Origin: an uncultured Granulosicoccaceae bacterium
GTDB lineage: Bacteria; Pseudomonadota; Gammaproteobacteria; Granulosicoccales; Granulosicoccaceae
DNA length: 48,679 bases
Assembly (NCBI GenBank): GCA_937958675.1
Contig: CALGND010000122.1
Span: forward strand, 1 to 48,679
Reading direction: 5' to 3'
In this document: in pieces, positions 1-8,132 of the stretch
Layout of the letters: each line of letters opens with the position of its first letter
Numbering within the stretch: the stretch's first letter is position 1
The notes under the pieces: model-generated
What the model was told of the DNA's origin: nothing
Seen by the model: only the letters and a program-made list of their open reading frames with translations
The model's database searches: none
Position numbers and translations under genes: made by a program

Positions 1-338
1 TCGTTGCGCGCGCCTCGTATTTGCAGAGGGCCATTTGACCAGTCCAGGTCGGGATGCTCATAAGGTACTACTCCAGTGCGAGTCACTTTGGCCATGTCGC
101 TGGCAGGGCACACCACTATGCCTAAGCTTGAATCAACACAGGCCTCGCTAAAGGCACTATCGAAATTATTGACAGTGTTTCGGCTCGCTCCAGTATTGCC
201 GCTATCACACCCGGAAACCAATATCACGACGAGCGATAGCAAAAGGATGCTCGCGTGCTGTTTTAGTAATTCTAGCAGCACGTTAAGGCCGGTATTTTCC
301 ATCAACGATACGGCGTGTTTTTGATCTAGGTAGTTCAT
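1..338 (-). CDS. Putative lipoprotein, cut by the left edge
   Basis: Minus-strand reading frame that is open from the ATG at 338 to the left edge, so only the N-terminal 112 or so residues are visible. It has a hydrophobic stretch (SILLLSLVVILV) followed by VSGC, a good lipobox with Cys at residue 44, so the mature protein is probably a membrane-anchored lipoprotein. The n-region is long for a lipoprotein signal; a second ATG at 302 would put the Cys at residue 32, and neither start has a strong ribosome binding site. The mature part begins with a Ser/Asn/Gly-rich linker and then has paired cysteines. I do not recognise the family and give no function. It is transcribed away from radC. Confidence 0.6.
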   Translation of the reverse strand, partial: MNYLDQKHAVSLMENTGLNVLLELLKQHASILLLSLVVILVSGCDSGNTGASRNTVNNFDSAFSEACVDSSLGIVVCPASDMAKVTRTGVVPYEHPDLDWSNGPLQIRGARN

Positions 339-653
339 CCGTACAGTATCTTAATCTATTGCGAGGGCAATATTACTGACTAATTAGCTCAATGGGTGAA
401 TGGTCTACCGTATTTTTTGTAATTGTTAGGTGTAGCGCAACTAGCGAGTATCAGTATTATTTCATGCTGCCTAGCAACAGTTAAATGGTGATAGCTGATT
501 GATATACCACGATGTTTTTGGTTTATACAAAAGAGCGCTCTGTTGTTTCGCTACTGCACCCACTTGAATATTAGTATCCAACTGTGGTTCACTAAGCAAG
601 CAATAACGCAGCACAATGATTGTGCGCTTAAAACACCAACAAGGATGTTGAAC
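339..653. other. Divergent intergenic region, lipoprotein / radC
   Basis: This 315-base stretch separates the left-running lipoprotein gene from radC and must hold both promoters. The only structure I see is a small perfect hairpin at 357-372 (TATTGC, 4-base loop, GCAATA). No RNA gene is apparent. An in-frame extension of radC back to 543 exists but lacks RadC-like sequence. Confidence 0.5.
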
Positions 654-1328
654 ATGGCCATAAAACACTGGCATATCACTGAGCGGCCGAGAGAAAAGCT
701 GCTAAATCACGGAGTTGCTAGCCTTAGCGATGCCGAACTTCTCGCGATATTTTTACAATCTGGAACCGCTGGACGCTCAGCTGTGGATGTTGCACGCGAT
801 GCATTAGGCCACTTCGGTAGTTTGGGCAAACTTCTGCGCACTGATAGACAAAAATTTTGTGCCTTTAATGGCTTTGGTGAAGCGCGGTTTACCTTGCTGC
901 AGGCAGCGATGGAAGTTAGCCGGCGGCATATGCTTGAGTCAATTCAACATTCTGATGTGCTTAGTTCGCCAAAAGATGTGCGTGATTACCTATCGTTAAA
1001 TCTGGCGGGTTTACCGCACGAAGTTTTCTCGGCTTTGTTTCTCGATAATCGCCATCGTGTCATTGCTTACGAAGAACTCTTCAGAGGCACGATTGATAGC
1101 GCCGCAGTGTATCCACGCGAGGTGGTTAAAATGTGCTTATCGAGCAATGCGGCGGCGGTGATCTTCGCGCACAATCACCCATCAGGGGTTGCTGAGCCTA
1201 GTGATACTGATGTGAGGCTGACGCGCAAACTGATGGATGCATTAGCGTTGATCGACGTACGTGTACTGGATCATTTGATTATTGGACAAGGCGTGCAGAC
1301 CTCATTGGCTGAGCGCGGGTTGATGTAG
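654..1328 (+). CDS. radC: RadC family JAB/MPN domain protein
   Basis: RadC (DUF2466/JAMM fold) protein of 224 residues, the usual length. The N-terminal domain begins with the typical [10 protein letters not shown] segment and contains a helix-hairpin-helix-like NGFG around residues 72-75. The C-terminal metal site follows the JAMM pattern, with H173-x-H175-P-S-G and D186 ten residues later, and an upstream Glu near 140. Despite its name, RadC is no longer thought to be a proven DNA repair protein; its substrate is uncertain. I chose ATG 654 because AAGG lies at 641-644 and family similarity starts there; ATG 645 is possible. In many relatives radC sits beside rpmB/rpmG and coaBC; here its neighbours are a lipoprotein and a dehydrogenase. 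Confidence 0.93.
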   Translation: MAIKHWHITERPREKLLNHGVASLSDAELLAIFLQSGTAGRSAVDVARDALGHFGSLGKLLRTDRQKFCAFNGFGEARFTLLQAAMEVSRRHMLESIQHSDVLSSPKDVRDYLSLNLAGLPHEVFSALFLDNRHRVIAYEELFRGTIDSAAVYPREVVKMCLSSNAAAVIFAHNHPSGVAEPSDTDVRLTRKLMDALALIDVRVLDHLIIGQGVQTSLAERGLM

Positions 1329-1391
1329 AGAAAGTTACCAGTGCATAAGATTGCGTTAGAATCAGACGGATTTAAGTCTATTAGGAATAAT

Positions 1392-2162
1392 ATGAAAAAC
1401 AATGAAAAACTGGCTGGGAAAAACGTTCTCATCACAGCCGGCGCACAAGGCATCGGTGAGTCAATTACCAAACATTTTATAGATTGCGGCGCCAATGTTG
1501 CCATCCATTATTTTTCCAGTGCTGAAGTTGCCATACAACTTGTTAAATATGCCAACAGTAAGGGTGTTAAAGCTGTTGCCATAAGTGGTGACTTAACACT
1601 CGAAGCTGACGCAAATACAGTGCTTGATAAAACGATAGAAGTGTTTGGAAGTCTAGATATACTGATAAACAATGCAGGCTCATTGGTTGCGCGCAATATG
1701 CTTAACGAAATTGAAACGGAATTTTGGCATAAGGTGATGGATATAAATCTTACCTCCATGATGTTAGTGACTAAGGCAGCTTCCCCTCATCTTGCGAAAA
1801 ATGATAACAGCAGCATTGTTAATTTGGCTTCACTGGCTGGTCGCAAAGGTGGTCATCCAGGCTCGCTAGCTTACTCTACGAGTAAAGGTGCAATTCTTAC
1901 TTTCACAAGAGCACTTTCAGCGGAATTGGGGCCACAAGGTATACGAGTCAATGCGGTTGCACCGGGCCTCATATTAGGTACTTCATTTCACAATACCCAC
2001 ACATCAAAAGAATCTGCGGATGCGACCACGGCAACCATTCCTATTAGTCGAGCTGGAAATGCTGCGGATGTAGCCCGGGCGGTTCTATTTCTGGCATCCG
2101 AATACGATGGGTTTATTACCGGCGCAACGCTTGATATAAATGGCGGTGTTTACAACATTTAG
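1392..2162 (+). CDS. Short-chain dehydrogenase/reductase (FabG-like)
   Basis: Classical SDR of 256 residues, a typical length. The cofactor-binding motif is TAGAQGIG (residues 15-22), the structural NNAG is at 93-96, and the catalytic residues are S147, Y161 and K165 (YSTSK), followed by the usual NAVAPG. The end, GATLDINGG, is typical of 3-oxoacyl-ACP reductase-like SDRs, so an NAD(P)H-dependent keto reduction or alcohol oxidation is likely; the substrate cannot be read from sequence. ATG 1392 is preferred because AGGA lies just upstream; a GTG at 1341 would add 17 residues without family similarity. It lies 63 bases after radC on the same strand and ends convergent with speB. Confidence 0.88.
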   Translation: MKNNEKLAGKNVLITAGAQGIGESITKHFIDCGANVAIHYFSSAEVAIQLVKYANSKGVKAVAISGDLTLEADANTVLDKTIEVFGSLDILINNAGSLVARNMLNEIETEFWHKVMDINLTSMMLVTKAASPHLAKNDNSSIVNLASLAGRKGGHPGSLAYSTSKGAILTFTRALSAELGPQGIRVNAVAPGLILGTSFHNTHTSKESADATTATIPISRAGNAADVARAVLFLASEYDGFITGATLDINGGVYNI

Positions 2163-2200
2163 TGTGTTGGTTGCGGAGCGTGGGTTGATGTAGCCGCGTG

Positions 2201-3151
2201 TTAACGGCACGATGCCCATAGACAAATAAGCTCAACTGCAATGTGAGCACCGGCGATTGCAGTGATACCAGCGTGATCATAAGGCGGTGATACTTCTACA
2301 ACATCCATCCCTTTTAGTTGTAAGCCGCCTTTAAGGGATCGCAAAATCTCAATTGCTTGTGGAGAACTTAGCCCGCCGGATACTGGCGTGCCTGTACCAG
2401 GTGCAAATGCTGGGTCAAGGCAATCTATATCGAATGTCAGGTAACAAGGTCTAGAACCAACTATCGACAGTATTTTTGCTGCTACCTCTTCCGGGCTTAA
2501 GGCATGTACCGTTGGCGCATCGATGATGTTAACGCCCATAGTGTCAGGATTGTTTGTTCGAATACCCACTTGTACAGAATGCTCTGCTAAAACAGTCCCA
2601 TCTTCGATAGCCCGTCTAAACATAGTGCCGTGATCAATGCGATCAACTGACTCATCAGCCCAGGTGTCGGAGTGTGCGTCGAATTGAATTAAAGATAACG
2701 GGCCATGTTTGGCTGCGTGTGCTTTTAGGATTGGATAACTCACATAGTGATCACCACCTAGTGATAGTGCTGCAGTGCCTTGGTTCAGAATACCCGCAAT
2801 ATGTTTTTCTATTGCAGCTGGTACTTCGGCAACACAACCATAATCAAATTGGCAGTCCCCGTAATCGACCATCTTCAAAGTATCAAAAGGGTCGATGTCC
2901 CAACCGTATGGTGCATCATGCGCTTGTAAGGTTGATTGCTCACGTATAGCCCGAGGTCCAAGCCTTGTACCAGGCCGGTTAGTGGTTGCACAGTCAAACG
3001 GTATGCCTGTAATGGCGAGATCTATGCCGGAAAGTTCGTGACTAAAAGGCCTGCGCATAAAGCTCGGACAGCCAGCAAAGGTCAATTGTTGGACATAGCC
3101 TGATTGACACGATAGCTCCTCGTTTGGAGCGTCAGCATCTTTGTAAGTCAT
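2201..3151 (-). CDS. speB: Agmatinase (ureohydrolase family)
   Basis: Protein of 316 residues in the arginase/agmatinase family, hydrolysing agmatine to putrescine and urea in polyamine synthesis. The binuclear manganese site is complete: GGDH (H135), DAHSD (D158, H160, D162) and DIDCLDP (D241, D243). The segment FAPGTGTPVSGG and the VEVSPPYD motif are the agmatinase-type signature, distinguishing it from arginase; guanidinobutyrase or a related ureohydrolase remains possible. It follows the histidine kinase gene by 74 bases on the same strand and could be read through from that operon. No speA is present in the window. Confidence 0.9.
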   Translation of the reverse strand: MTYKDADAPNEELSCQSGYVQQLTFAGCPSFMRRPFSHELSGIDLAITGIPFDCATTNRPGTRLGPRAIREQSTLQAHDAPYGWDIDPFDTLKMVDYGDCQFDYGCVAEVPAAIEKHIAGILNQGTAALSLGGDHYVSYPILKAHAAKHGPLSLIQFDAHSDTWADESVDRIDHGTMFRRAIEDGTVLAEHSVQVGIRTNNPDTMGVNIIDAPTVHALSPEEVAAKILSIVGSRPCYLTFDIDCLDPAFAPGTGTPVSGGLSSPQAIEILRSLKGGLQLKGMDVVEVSPPYDHAGITAIAGAHIAVELICLWASCR

Positions 3152-3225
3152 ACTTTTTGCCAGTGTTTGTCGATGGCACGCAGTTTAAGGTATATCAAAA
3201 CGGATAGCGAGTTCAAGCTGATGCG

Positions 3226-4551
3226 CTAAGTTGATTTAAGTGCTTGTCGATAAGTAAATTTGAATCCAATGGGGCTCTTGTTCTCGAAGCTAAGTTGCCC
3301 ATTTAAGTGCGCAGCAATCTCATGGCAAATAGCCAGTCCTAATCCAGCGCCCTTGCCGCTGGCTTGTCCGTCTGGGCGATAAAATGGCTCATGCAGCTTG
3401 TCTAGATGTTCAGCCGGTACTCCTGGGCCCGAATCGGTAACAGAGAACACAGCCTGTGCGTTTTCTTGGTGCAGCTCAATACTCACAGTGCCGCCATTCG
3501 GCGTGAACTTGATAGCATTGGATAGTGCGTTTCGAACTAAGTGTTGCAATTGATTGTTGCTATCAGCTACGTTTATTTGTTCATTGCGGTTAACACTGAT
3601 GCTAATTTCTTTATCTTCGGCTAACACGTAAAGGTCGGCAATTTGTGATTTAACTAATTCATTGAAGCTCACCACTACGCGATTTTCTTCCGTGACAGAT
3701 TGAGCTCGAGCTAGATCAAGTAATTGATTCACTAGGCGTTGAAGTCTAAATACGCTTTTGGATAGTGCCGCCTGGCGTTCAGTTTTTACGGATTCGCTTT
3801 TGGCTGACTGCACATTCTCAATTTCAAGCGACAGCGCTGTTATTGGGGTACGTAATTCATGAGCTGCATCTGCAATAAAACGGCGTTGTGCAGTGTTGTA
3901 GGCTTGGTTCTTCTCTAGAAGCGTGTCAATAGCCGACACAAACGGCAGTACTTCAACGGGTATATCGTTTTTGTCAGTAAGATCGAGAGTTAGAGATTCG
4001 CTAGATCCTACTTTGTTGGTCAGCGTGTTCAGCGGTTTGAAGCTGTGCCTCACGATAAGGGTAATCAGTAGCGGCACCAGCAAGAACAAGAGTAAAAGAG
4101 GAATGGCTGTGTTGCGAGCACTTTTGAGCGCTAGCTCTGTACTAACATCGAGTTGTTGGGCCACGACGAATTGTTCGCCAACACGATTCTTTCGAGTGAC
4201 GTAAACGCGCCAAAAATCATCATCTTCGTGCAGGGTATGAAAGCCTGTCTTTAGCGGTTTCTTGATTGAAAACCCATGACGATTGGCCCTACTTAATTCC
4301 CAGACTCTCACAGCACTGTCATCTACGTGATCGTCTTCAAACATTTTATTATCGCTTAGAGCACCCATCTGATTGGATTCAACCAATTTGGCAACGGAAA
4401 GCAACGTTTCGTCCTGAATGTCACTCGCTTCTATATAGGCACTTACGCCAGCTGCGACGGTAGCAAGCACCAAGATTGCCAACAAAGTGGCTAGTAACGC
4501 TCGCTTTAGGCGACGTGTGAGTTTGGGGTTGGAAGGGGCACTTTTTCTCAT
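3226..4551 (-). CDS. Sensor histidine kinase (QseC/PmrB-like)
   Basis: Membrane histidine kinase of 441 residues. Transmembrane segments lie at about 17-39 and 149-168 and enclose a periplasmic sensor region of about 110 residues. A HAMP-like linker and the H-box follow with phospho-acceptor H231 (AHELRTP). The N-box (N341, N345), DSGPG (D373) and GAGLGLAI near 401-408 show an intact ATPase domain, so it should be active. Its ATG overlaps the regulator stop by four bases (ATGA at 4548-4551), indicating translational coupling. The operon starts with a PepSY protein and a small membrane protein, suggesting a cell envelope signal; the actual stimulus is unknown. Confidence 0.92.
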   Translation of the reverse strand: MRKSAPSNPKLTRRLKRALLATLLAILVLATVAAGVSAYIEASDIQDETLLSVAKLVESNQMGALSDNKMFEDDHVDDSAVRVWELSRANRHGFSIKKPLKTGFHTLHEDDDFWRVYVTRKNRVGEQFVVAQQLDVSTELALKSARNTAIPLLLLFLLVPLLITLIVRHSFKPLNTLTNKVGSSESLTLDLTDKNDIPVEVLPFVSAIDTLLEKNQAYNTAQRRFIADAAHELRTPITALSLEIENVQSAKSESVKTERQAALSKSVFRLQRLVNQLLDLARAQSVTEENRVVVSFNELVKSQIADLYVLAEDKEISISVNRNEQINVADSNNQLQHLVRNALSNAIKFTPNGGTVSIELHQENAQAVFSVTDSGPGVPAEHLDKLHEPFYRPDGQASGKGAGLGLAICHEIAAHLNGQLSFENKSPIGFKFTYRQALKST

Positions 4552-5207
4552 GCCTTGGGCACCATCCAGCCTAATCCACGAACGTTCTTAATAGCGCTTT
4601 TGTGGGTTTTTTTTCGCAGGCTGTGAATAAGAAATTCGATTGCGTTACTGTTAACTTCTTCATCCCAACCATAGACTTTTTCCTCTAACTCTTCTCTGGA
4701 GTAAATGCGCCCTGGTGCCAGTAAAAGAGAATGTACTAGTCGGTACTCCTTGCCGGTTAGCTCGAGTGCATCATTTTTATAAGTGGCCGCTTTGCTGGCG
4801 GGGTCAATTGTGATGTCGCCGTTGGACAGTTGCGGTTGCGCGCTGCCTGAGCGGCGCCGTGCAACAGCCCTGATTCTAGCCATTAGCTCGTCTATTAAAA
4901 AAGGTTTAACGAGATAATCATCAGCGCCTAAGTCAAGGCCAGCGATTCGATCTTCAACTGCATCGCGGGCAGTGATCATTATCACTGGTATGGCGTTCCT
5001 TTTTTGTCGAATTTGTTTTAGTACGCTCAGTCCGTCCTTTTTGGGTAAGCCAATATCTAATAACATTAATTCAAATGCACCAGAGTCAACACTTGCCAAG
5101 GCGGCACTCCCATCGGTAACCCAGTCGGCGGCCATGCCAGCATCTTCTAAAGCGCTGGCAATGGCTGCTCCAATTTGTGGGTCGTCTTCAACAAGCAATA
5201 TCCGCAT
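4548..5207 (-). CDS. OmpR-family response regulator
   Basis: Two-domain regulator of 219 residues. The receiver has the acidic pocket D8/D9, phospho-acceptor D51, T79 and K101, all intact. The C-terminal winged helix resembles PmrA/QseB/TctD proteins (LTGKEYRLVHSLLL, then RxxLEEKVYGW-type recognition region). It is the cognate partner of the kinase, with which it overlaps by four bases. It lies 17 bases downstream of the small membrane protein gene, consistent with one transcript starting above the PepSY gene. DNA targets are unknown; autoregulation of this operon is a usual arrangement but is not shown by the sequence. Confidence 0.92.
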   Translation of the reverse strand: MRILLVEDDPQIGAAIASALEDAGMAADWVTDGSAALASVDSGAFELMLLDIGLPKKDGLSVLKQIRQKRNAIPVIMITARDAVEDRIAGLDLGADDYLVKPFLIDELMARIRAVARRRSGSAQPQLSNGDITIDPASKAATYKNDALELTGKEYRLVHSLLLAPGRIYSREELEEKVYGWDEEVNSNAIEFLIHSLRKKTHKSAIKNVRGLGWMVPKA

Positions 5208-5224
5208 AATTCTGATGATACCCG

Positions 5225-5557
5225 TTATGTGGTAGAGGGCGCTCCATCGTCAGGAGCATCAGCAGCCGTGGATTGTGTGTCCACCACAGGATTGGCCCTG
5301 ACAATATCGCGCTCCATTTTGGTTTTAAATGCCCAGAACGATACTGCGATAATGGGCAGCATGGCAAGTGATAAGACAATCAGAAACGCGCTAGCGAAAA
5401 ACATAGCTAGGCCCATTCCAATGGCAGTCAATACTGCTAACGGGCGTACTACCCATTGGCTAAACTTATCATTGTCATTGAACGTAAACGCATTAACCAG
5501 TGTTTCGTTGTTTAAGGTTGTGCCGTCGATATTGACTGTTTGATTATTGTGGATCAT
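5225..5557 (-). CDS. Small membrane protein of the PepSY/two-component operon
   Basis: Unrecognised 110-residue protein. A polar, Asn/Thr-rich N-terminus (residues 1-35) is followed by a hydrophobic block at about 36-78 that could form two closely spaced membrane segments, and then a charged, acidic, Pro/Ala-rich tail. A clear AGGAG stands eight bases before the ATG. It lies between the PepSY gene and the response regulator in a tight minus-strand operon, so it may act with the kinase as an accessory or be part of its output. No domain could be assigned from memory. Confidence 0.75.
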   Translation of the reverse strand: MIHNNQTVNIDGTTLNNETLVNAFTFNDNDKFSQWVVRPLAVLTAIGMGLAMFFASAFLIVLSLAMLPIIAVSFWAFKTKMERDIVRANPVVDTQSTAADAPDDGAPSTT

Positions 5558-5627
5558 TTTGTAGCTCCTAATTTAGTTAGCTTGGCCAACATCGTTGGCC
5601 AAGTCTTGCTTGTCTATATGCTGTGAT

Positions 5628-6128
5628 TTAGATCAGCACTTCGCCTGTTTCGGCATTTATGCGAATCTTTGTTTCTTCGTTACTGGTGCCGATGGTTTCA
5701 AGCTCCCACATCAGTAGCCCGTCTTCATTTTCAAGTTCGGCTTCAACGATCAGGCCTTGTTCTATCGCCTTTACAATATTGACAGCTTGCGAGAGATTTA
5801 CTGCATTTGCCAAAGGCGTGACTTCATCATCATCGGTGTTGGTTGACAGGACTTTGCCCGTTTGGCCGTCTATTTCCACAGTGACCACTTGATTGGTTTC
5901 GTTGACAATGTCGACCTCCCAAACGGCTTTGGCCTCATCCATCTCTAATTCAATTTCGATGATCTCGCCTGTCGTTGCCATGGTGGCCGCGATTGCAGCA
6001 TTCTCCATATCAAAATCTATTTGAGAAATGTCGCTGAAGCGTTTGGAATCGGCTTGAACCATTGCACTAAGTAGAGCAAGAACGGCAATGCCCGCACTTG
6101 TTTGTGCTGCCAGTGTTGTTTTCTTCAT
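5628..6128 (-). CDS. Secreted PepSY-domain protein
   Basis: Protein of 166 residues with a signal peptide (cleavage expected after MVQA, residue 26) and two PepSY-like repeats, roughly 44-104 and 112-165. Both repeats show the family pattern of an alternating acidic strand, a conserved W (AVWEVDIV and LMWELETI) and an ending G-x-V/G-E-V-L. PepSY domains occur in peptidase propeptides and in periplasmic proteins of two-component operons. The strongly acidic composition suggests a cation-related or inhibitory role, which is inference. The start has AGGAGAACAG just upstream and is the first gene of the minus-strand operon that ends with the histidine kinase. Confidence 0.87.
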   Translation of the reverse strand: MKKTTLAAQTSAGIAVLALLSAMVQADSKRFSDISQIDFDMENAAIAATMATTGEIIEIELEMDEAKAVWEVDIVNETNQVVTVEIDGQTGKVLSTNTDDDEVTPLANAVNLSQAVNIVKAIEQGLIVEAELENEDGLLMWELETIGTSNEETKIRINAETGEVLI

Positions 6129-6302
6129 AGTCTGTTCTCCTTGTGTATTTTGATTAACCAGCGATTGTGCTGATGGGTTCAGTGTAGGGACCGAAAATTA
6201 GCGCAAACTTAGGAGGCAAAATTGTTTTGAGAACTAGGTCGAAAGTTGGGGAGATAAAGCCGCCATGAGGGATAACGTTGCACTGGGGAGTTGATAGCGG
6301 AC

Positions 6303-6329
6303 AAAAAAACGGCCGGATAAACCGGCCGT
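6303..6329 (-). terminator. Rho-independent terminator after the OmpA-like pair
   Basis: A perfect 8-base stem (6309-6316 with 6322-6329) and a 5-base loop are followed on the minus strand by a run of T (6303-6309). It lies 40 bases after the stop of the downstream OmpA-like gene and insulates that gene from the PepSY operon. A second GC-rich hairpin at 6344-6360 without a T run sits between it and the stop codon. Confidence 0.9.
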
Positions 6330-6369
6330 GAATGGGAGCATATGCAGGCTAAAAGCCTGCGAATGAAAC

Positions 6370-7008
6370 CTAATTAAACGTCATGCGAGATGCTTTGATT
6401 TCTACTTCTACGCGACGGTTGCTTTGACGGCCTTCAGCTGTATCGTTTGTTGCGATTGGGTTAGCTTCACCCATGCCTGCTGAGGTGATATCTGCATCAG
6501 CGTAACGACCCTGCAGCATGTCTGCAATAGTGGCGGCGCGTCGCTCAGATAAGCTCTGGTTGTAGGCTTCGCTACCACGGCTATCTGTATGGCCGATTAC
6601 TGAAATGGCACTCACATTCTTAAAGCCATCAAGCTGGGCGATCAATTCATCCACTGCTGCCATGCCTGCAGCGTTAAGTTCGTCTGAATTACTACTAAAC
6701 AATGCTTGGCCGCTAAGTTCAGCAGTAATAACTTCTGCCTTTTGAGGTGCCACTTCTTTCTTGACTTCAGCTACAGGTTCTGGAGCAGCTTCTGGCTCGT
6801 CTTTTATGCCTTCGCAGACGTTTATGGCTGAATCAGACGAAAACGTTCCATTTTGTAGACAACCATCAGAGCCTGTTTTAAGTACGGAGTCGCCAACGGT
6901 TATGTAGCCATCACCTGCTTCTACGTCACCATCAATCGGATCGATAGAGTGAGCGAATGCGATACTGGATACAGCAAAAAGACTGATAGCGAGAAAGGAT
7001 TTAATCAT
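6370..7008 (-). CDS. OmpA-domain outer membrane/periplasmic protein, copy 1
   Basis: Protein of 212 residues with a signal peptide (cleavage near SIAFA, residue 19), a short variable domain with two cysteines (C50, C65) likely to pair, a Pro/Glu/Ala linker (70-95), and a C-terminal OmpA peptidoglycan-binding domain (100-205). The domain holds GHTDSRG (139-145) with the D and the later RQSNRRVE segment needed to bind diaminopimelate. There is no N-terminal beta-barrel, so this is a small periplasmic anchor rather than a porin. It is a paralog of the gene just upstream, with the same layout, 85 bases away on the same strand. SD GGAG precedes the ATG. Confidence 0.88.
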   Translation of the reverse strand: MIKSFLAISLFAVSSIAFAHSIDPIDGDVEAGDGYITVGDSVLKTGSDGCLQNGTFSSDSAINVCEGIKDEPEAAPEPVAEVKKEVAPQKAEVITAELSGQALFSSNSDELNAAGMAAVDELIAQLDGFKNVSAISVIGHTDSRGSEAYNQSLSERRAATIADMLQGRYADADITSAGMGEANPIATNDTAEGRQSNRRVEVEIKASRMTFN

Positions 7009-7037
7009 TTGAGACTCCGGAGTTTGGTGTTGGGGTT

Positions 7038-7059
7038 GGGGAAGCCGATCGGCCTCCCC
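7038..7059. other. GC-rich hairpin between the two OmpA-like genes
   Basis: A near-perfect 22-base palindrome (GGGGAAGCC mirrored by GGCCTCCCC with one mismatched pair) lies in the 85-base gap between the paralogs. It lacks a T run on either strand, so it is more likely an mRNA processing or stability element than a terminator. Confidence 0.6.
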
Positions 7060-7093
7060 AGTTACTACGGTGTTACAGGTAGTGCTTAACTAG

Positions 7094-7756
7094 TTACTCA
7101 GTAATGCTTTTGGCAGTTACCTGAATTTCTACACGACGGTTAGCTTGACGACCTTCAGCAGTAGCGTTCGTTTCGCGTGGCGAGTTTTCACCCATGCCAA
7201 CCGCTGAAACTGGTACAGCTGGATACGCGTTCTCAAGGTAAGTCTTAACCGTGTTGGCACGCTTTTCAGACAAGCCTTGGTTATAAGCTTCGCTACCACG
7301 TGAATCGGTATGGCCAGTCACTACTATCTGAGAGATTTCTTGGAACTTGGCAAGATCTTCAACCAAATTAGCGACTGCTTCTTGGCCTGCGCCGTTAAGA
7401 TCAGCAGAGTTAGTGGCAAACAACGCTTGACCGCCCAGAGTCGCAACCGAAACGATGGGCTCCTTTGCAACTTCAGGTGTTGGAGTTGGTTCTGGCTCTG
7501 GCTCCGGCTCTGGCTCTGCCTGAGCTTCGATACCATTACAAGCATCTGAAGCATTGTCATCATTCAGGCCACCGAGGATCATGCATTCATCAGTACCTGT
7601 GCGAAGTGCATTACCCGAACCATCGGCTAGGTAACCACCGGCTTGTTCGCCTTCGATAGCGATATCGCCATCCAAAGCTGCTTCGTGTGCAAAGACCGCG
7701 CTGCTGCCCATTAGCAAGGCCGCGACGGTACTAATTGCTATGACGTTTTTTTTCAT
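7094..7756 (-). CDS. OmpA-domain outer membrane/periplasmic protein, copy 2
   Basis: Protein of 220 residues with a signal peptide (cleavage after AVFA, residue 23), a short domain with C58 and C73 and the matching TGTDEC / NGI pattern seen in copy 1, an EP-repeat linker (residues 81-90, encoded by a 6-base repeat) and a C-terminal OmpA domain with GHTDSRG and ANRRVE. It is expected to bind peptidoglycan in the periplasm. The first gene of the pair, it is preceded by the divergent region with TGACGC boxes, so its promoter should be within 7757-7900. The tandem arrangement indicates gene duplication. Confidence 0.88.
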   Translation of the reverse strand: MKKNVIAISTVAALLMGSSAVFAHEAALDGDIAIEGEQAGGYLADGSGNALRTGTDECMILGGLNDDNASDACNGIEAQAEPEPEPEPEPTPTPEVAKEPIVSVATLGGQALFATNSADLNGAGQEAVANLVEDLAKFQEISQIVVTGHTDSRGSEAYNQGLSEKRANTVKTYLENAYPAVPVSAVGMGENSPRETNATAEGRQANRRVEIQVTAKSITE

Positions 7757-8132
7757 GTCTAGCTCCCACTAGTTGACAGTCGAAATATATGTTAAACGCA
7801 TTATTGCGTTATAAATTACGATAAAAAGTTGGTAAAAACTAACAAATATTACTATTCCGGCGGTTTTCACTACCGAAGTTCTTCGTGACGCCGCATATTC
7901 GTGACGCGTTCTCATTTGACGCCGAGGCGTCCCCTATCTTAATTGGCCAATCTCCGAACAGCCAGAACTTTGTTGTATTTTTGCTTTGTATAGCGGTTAA
8001 AGGCCAGATTGTAAACACTATTGGGCCATTTCGTGTGGGAAAAATACAACACGAAGCGGGCCAGTTACCTTTTTGACGCTTGTTGAGTGTAGTGTATTCT
8101 ACGTAGCTTACTAGGCTGAAAAAGGATTTTCG
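7757..8132. promoter_or_regulatory. Divergent regulatory region with TGACGC boxes
   Basis: This 376-base gap separates the OmpA-like pair from comF. It holds four TGACGC hexamers on the plus strand, at 7886, 7902, 7917 and 8074. The first two lie in a 10-base direct repeat (TTCGTGACGC at 7882-7891 and 7898-7907). The third is inside an inverted repeat GACGCC-GA-GGCGTC (7918-7931). Regular 15-16 base spacing of three boxes suggests binding of a regulator, which is inference. Two overlapping open frames here have no family-like features. Confidence 0.45.

Noticed and set aside
7465..7515. Six-base GGCTCT-type repeats as a possible phase-variable tract
   Set aside because: The repeat is in-frame and encodes the EP linker of an OmpA-like protein; units of six bases would not shift the frame.
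8010..8030. TTGTAAACA as a BirA/bioB-type operator
   Set aside because: The inverted half-site (GTTTACAA) at the required distance is missing and bioB is not adjacent.
7885..8076. Open frame of 63 codons on the plus strand
   Set aside because: Lies over the repeat-rich regulatory region and has no start signal or recognisable motif.
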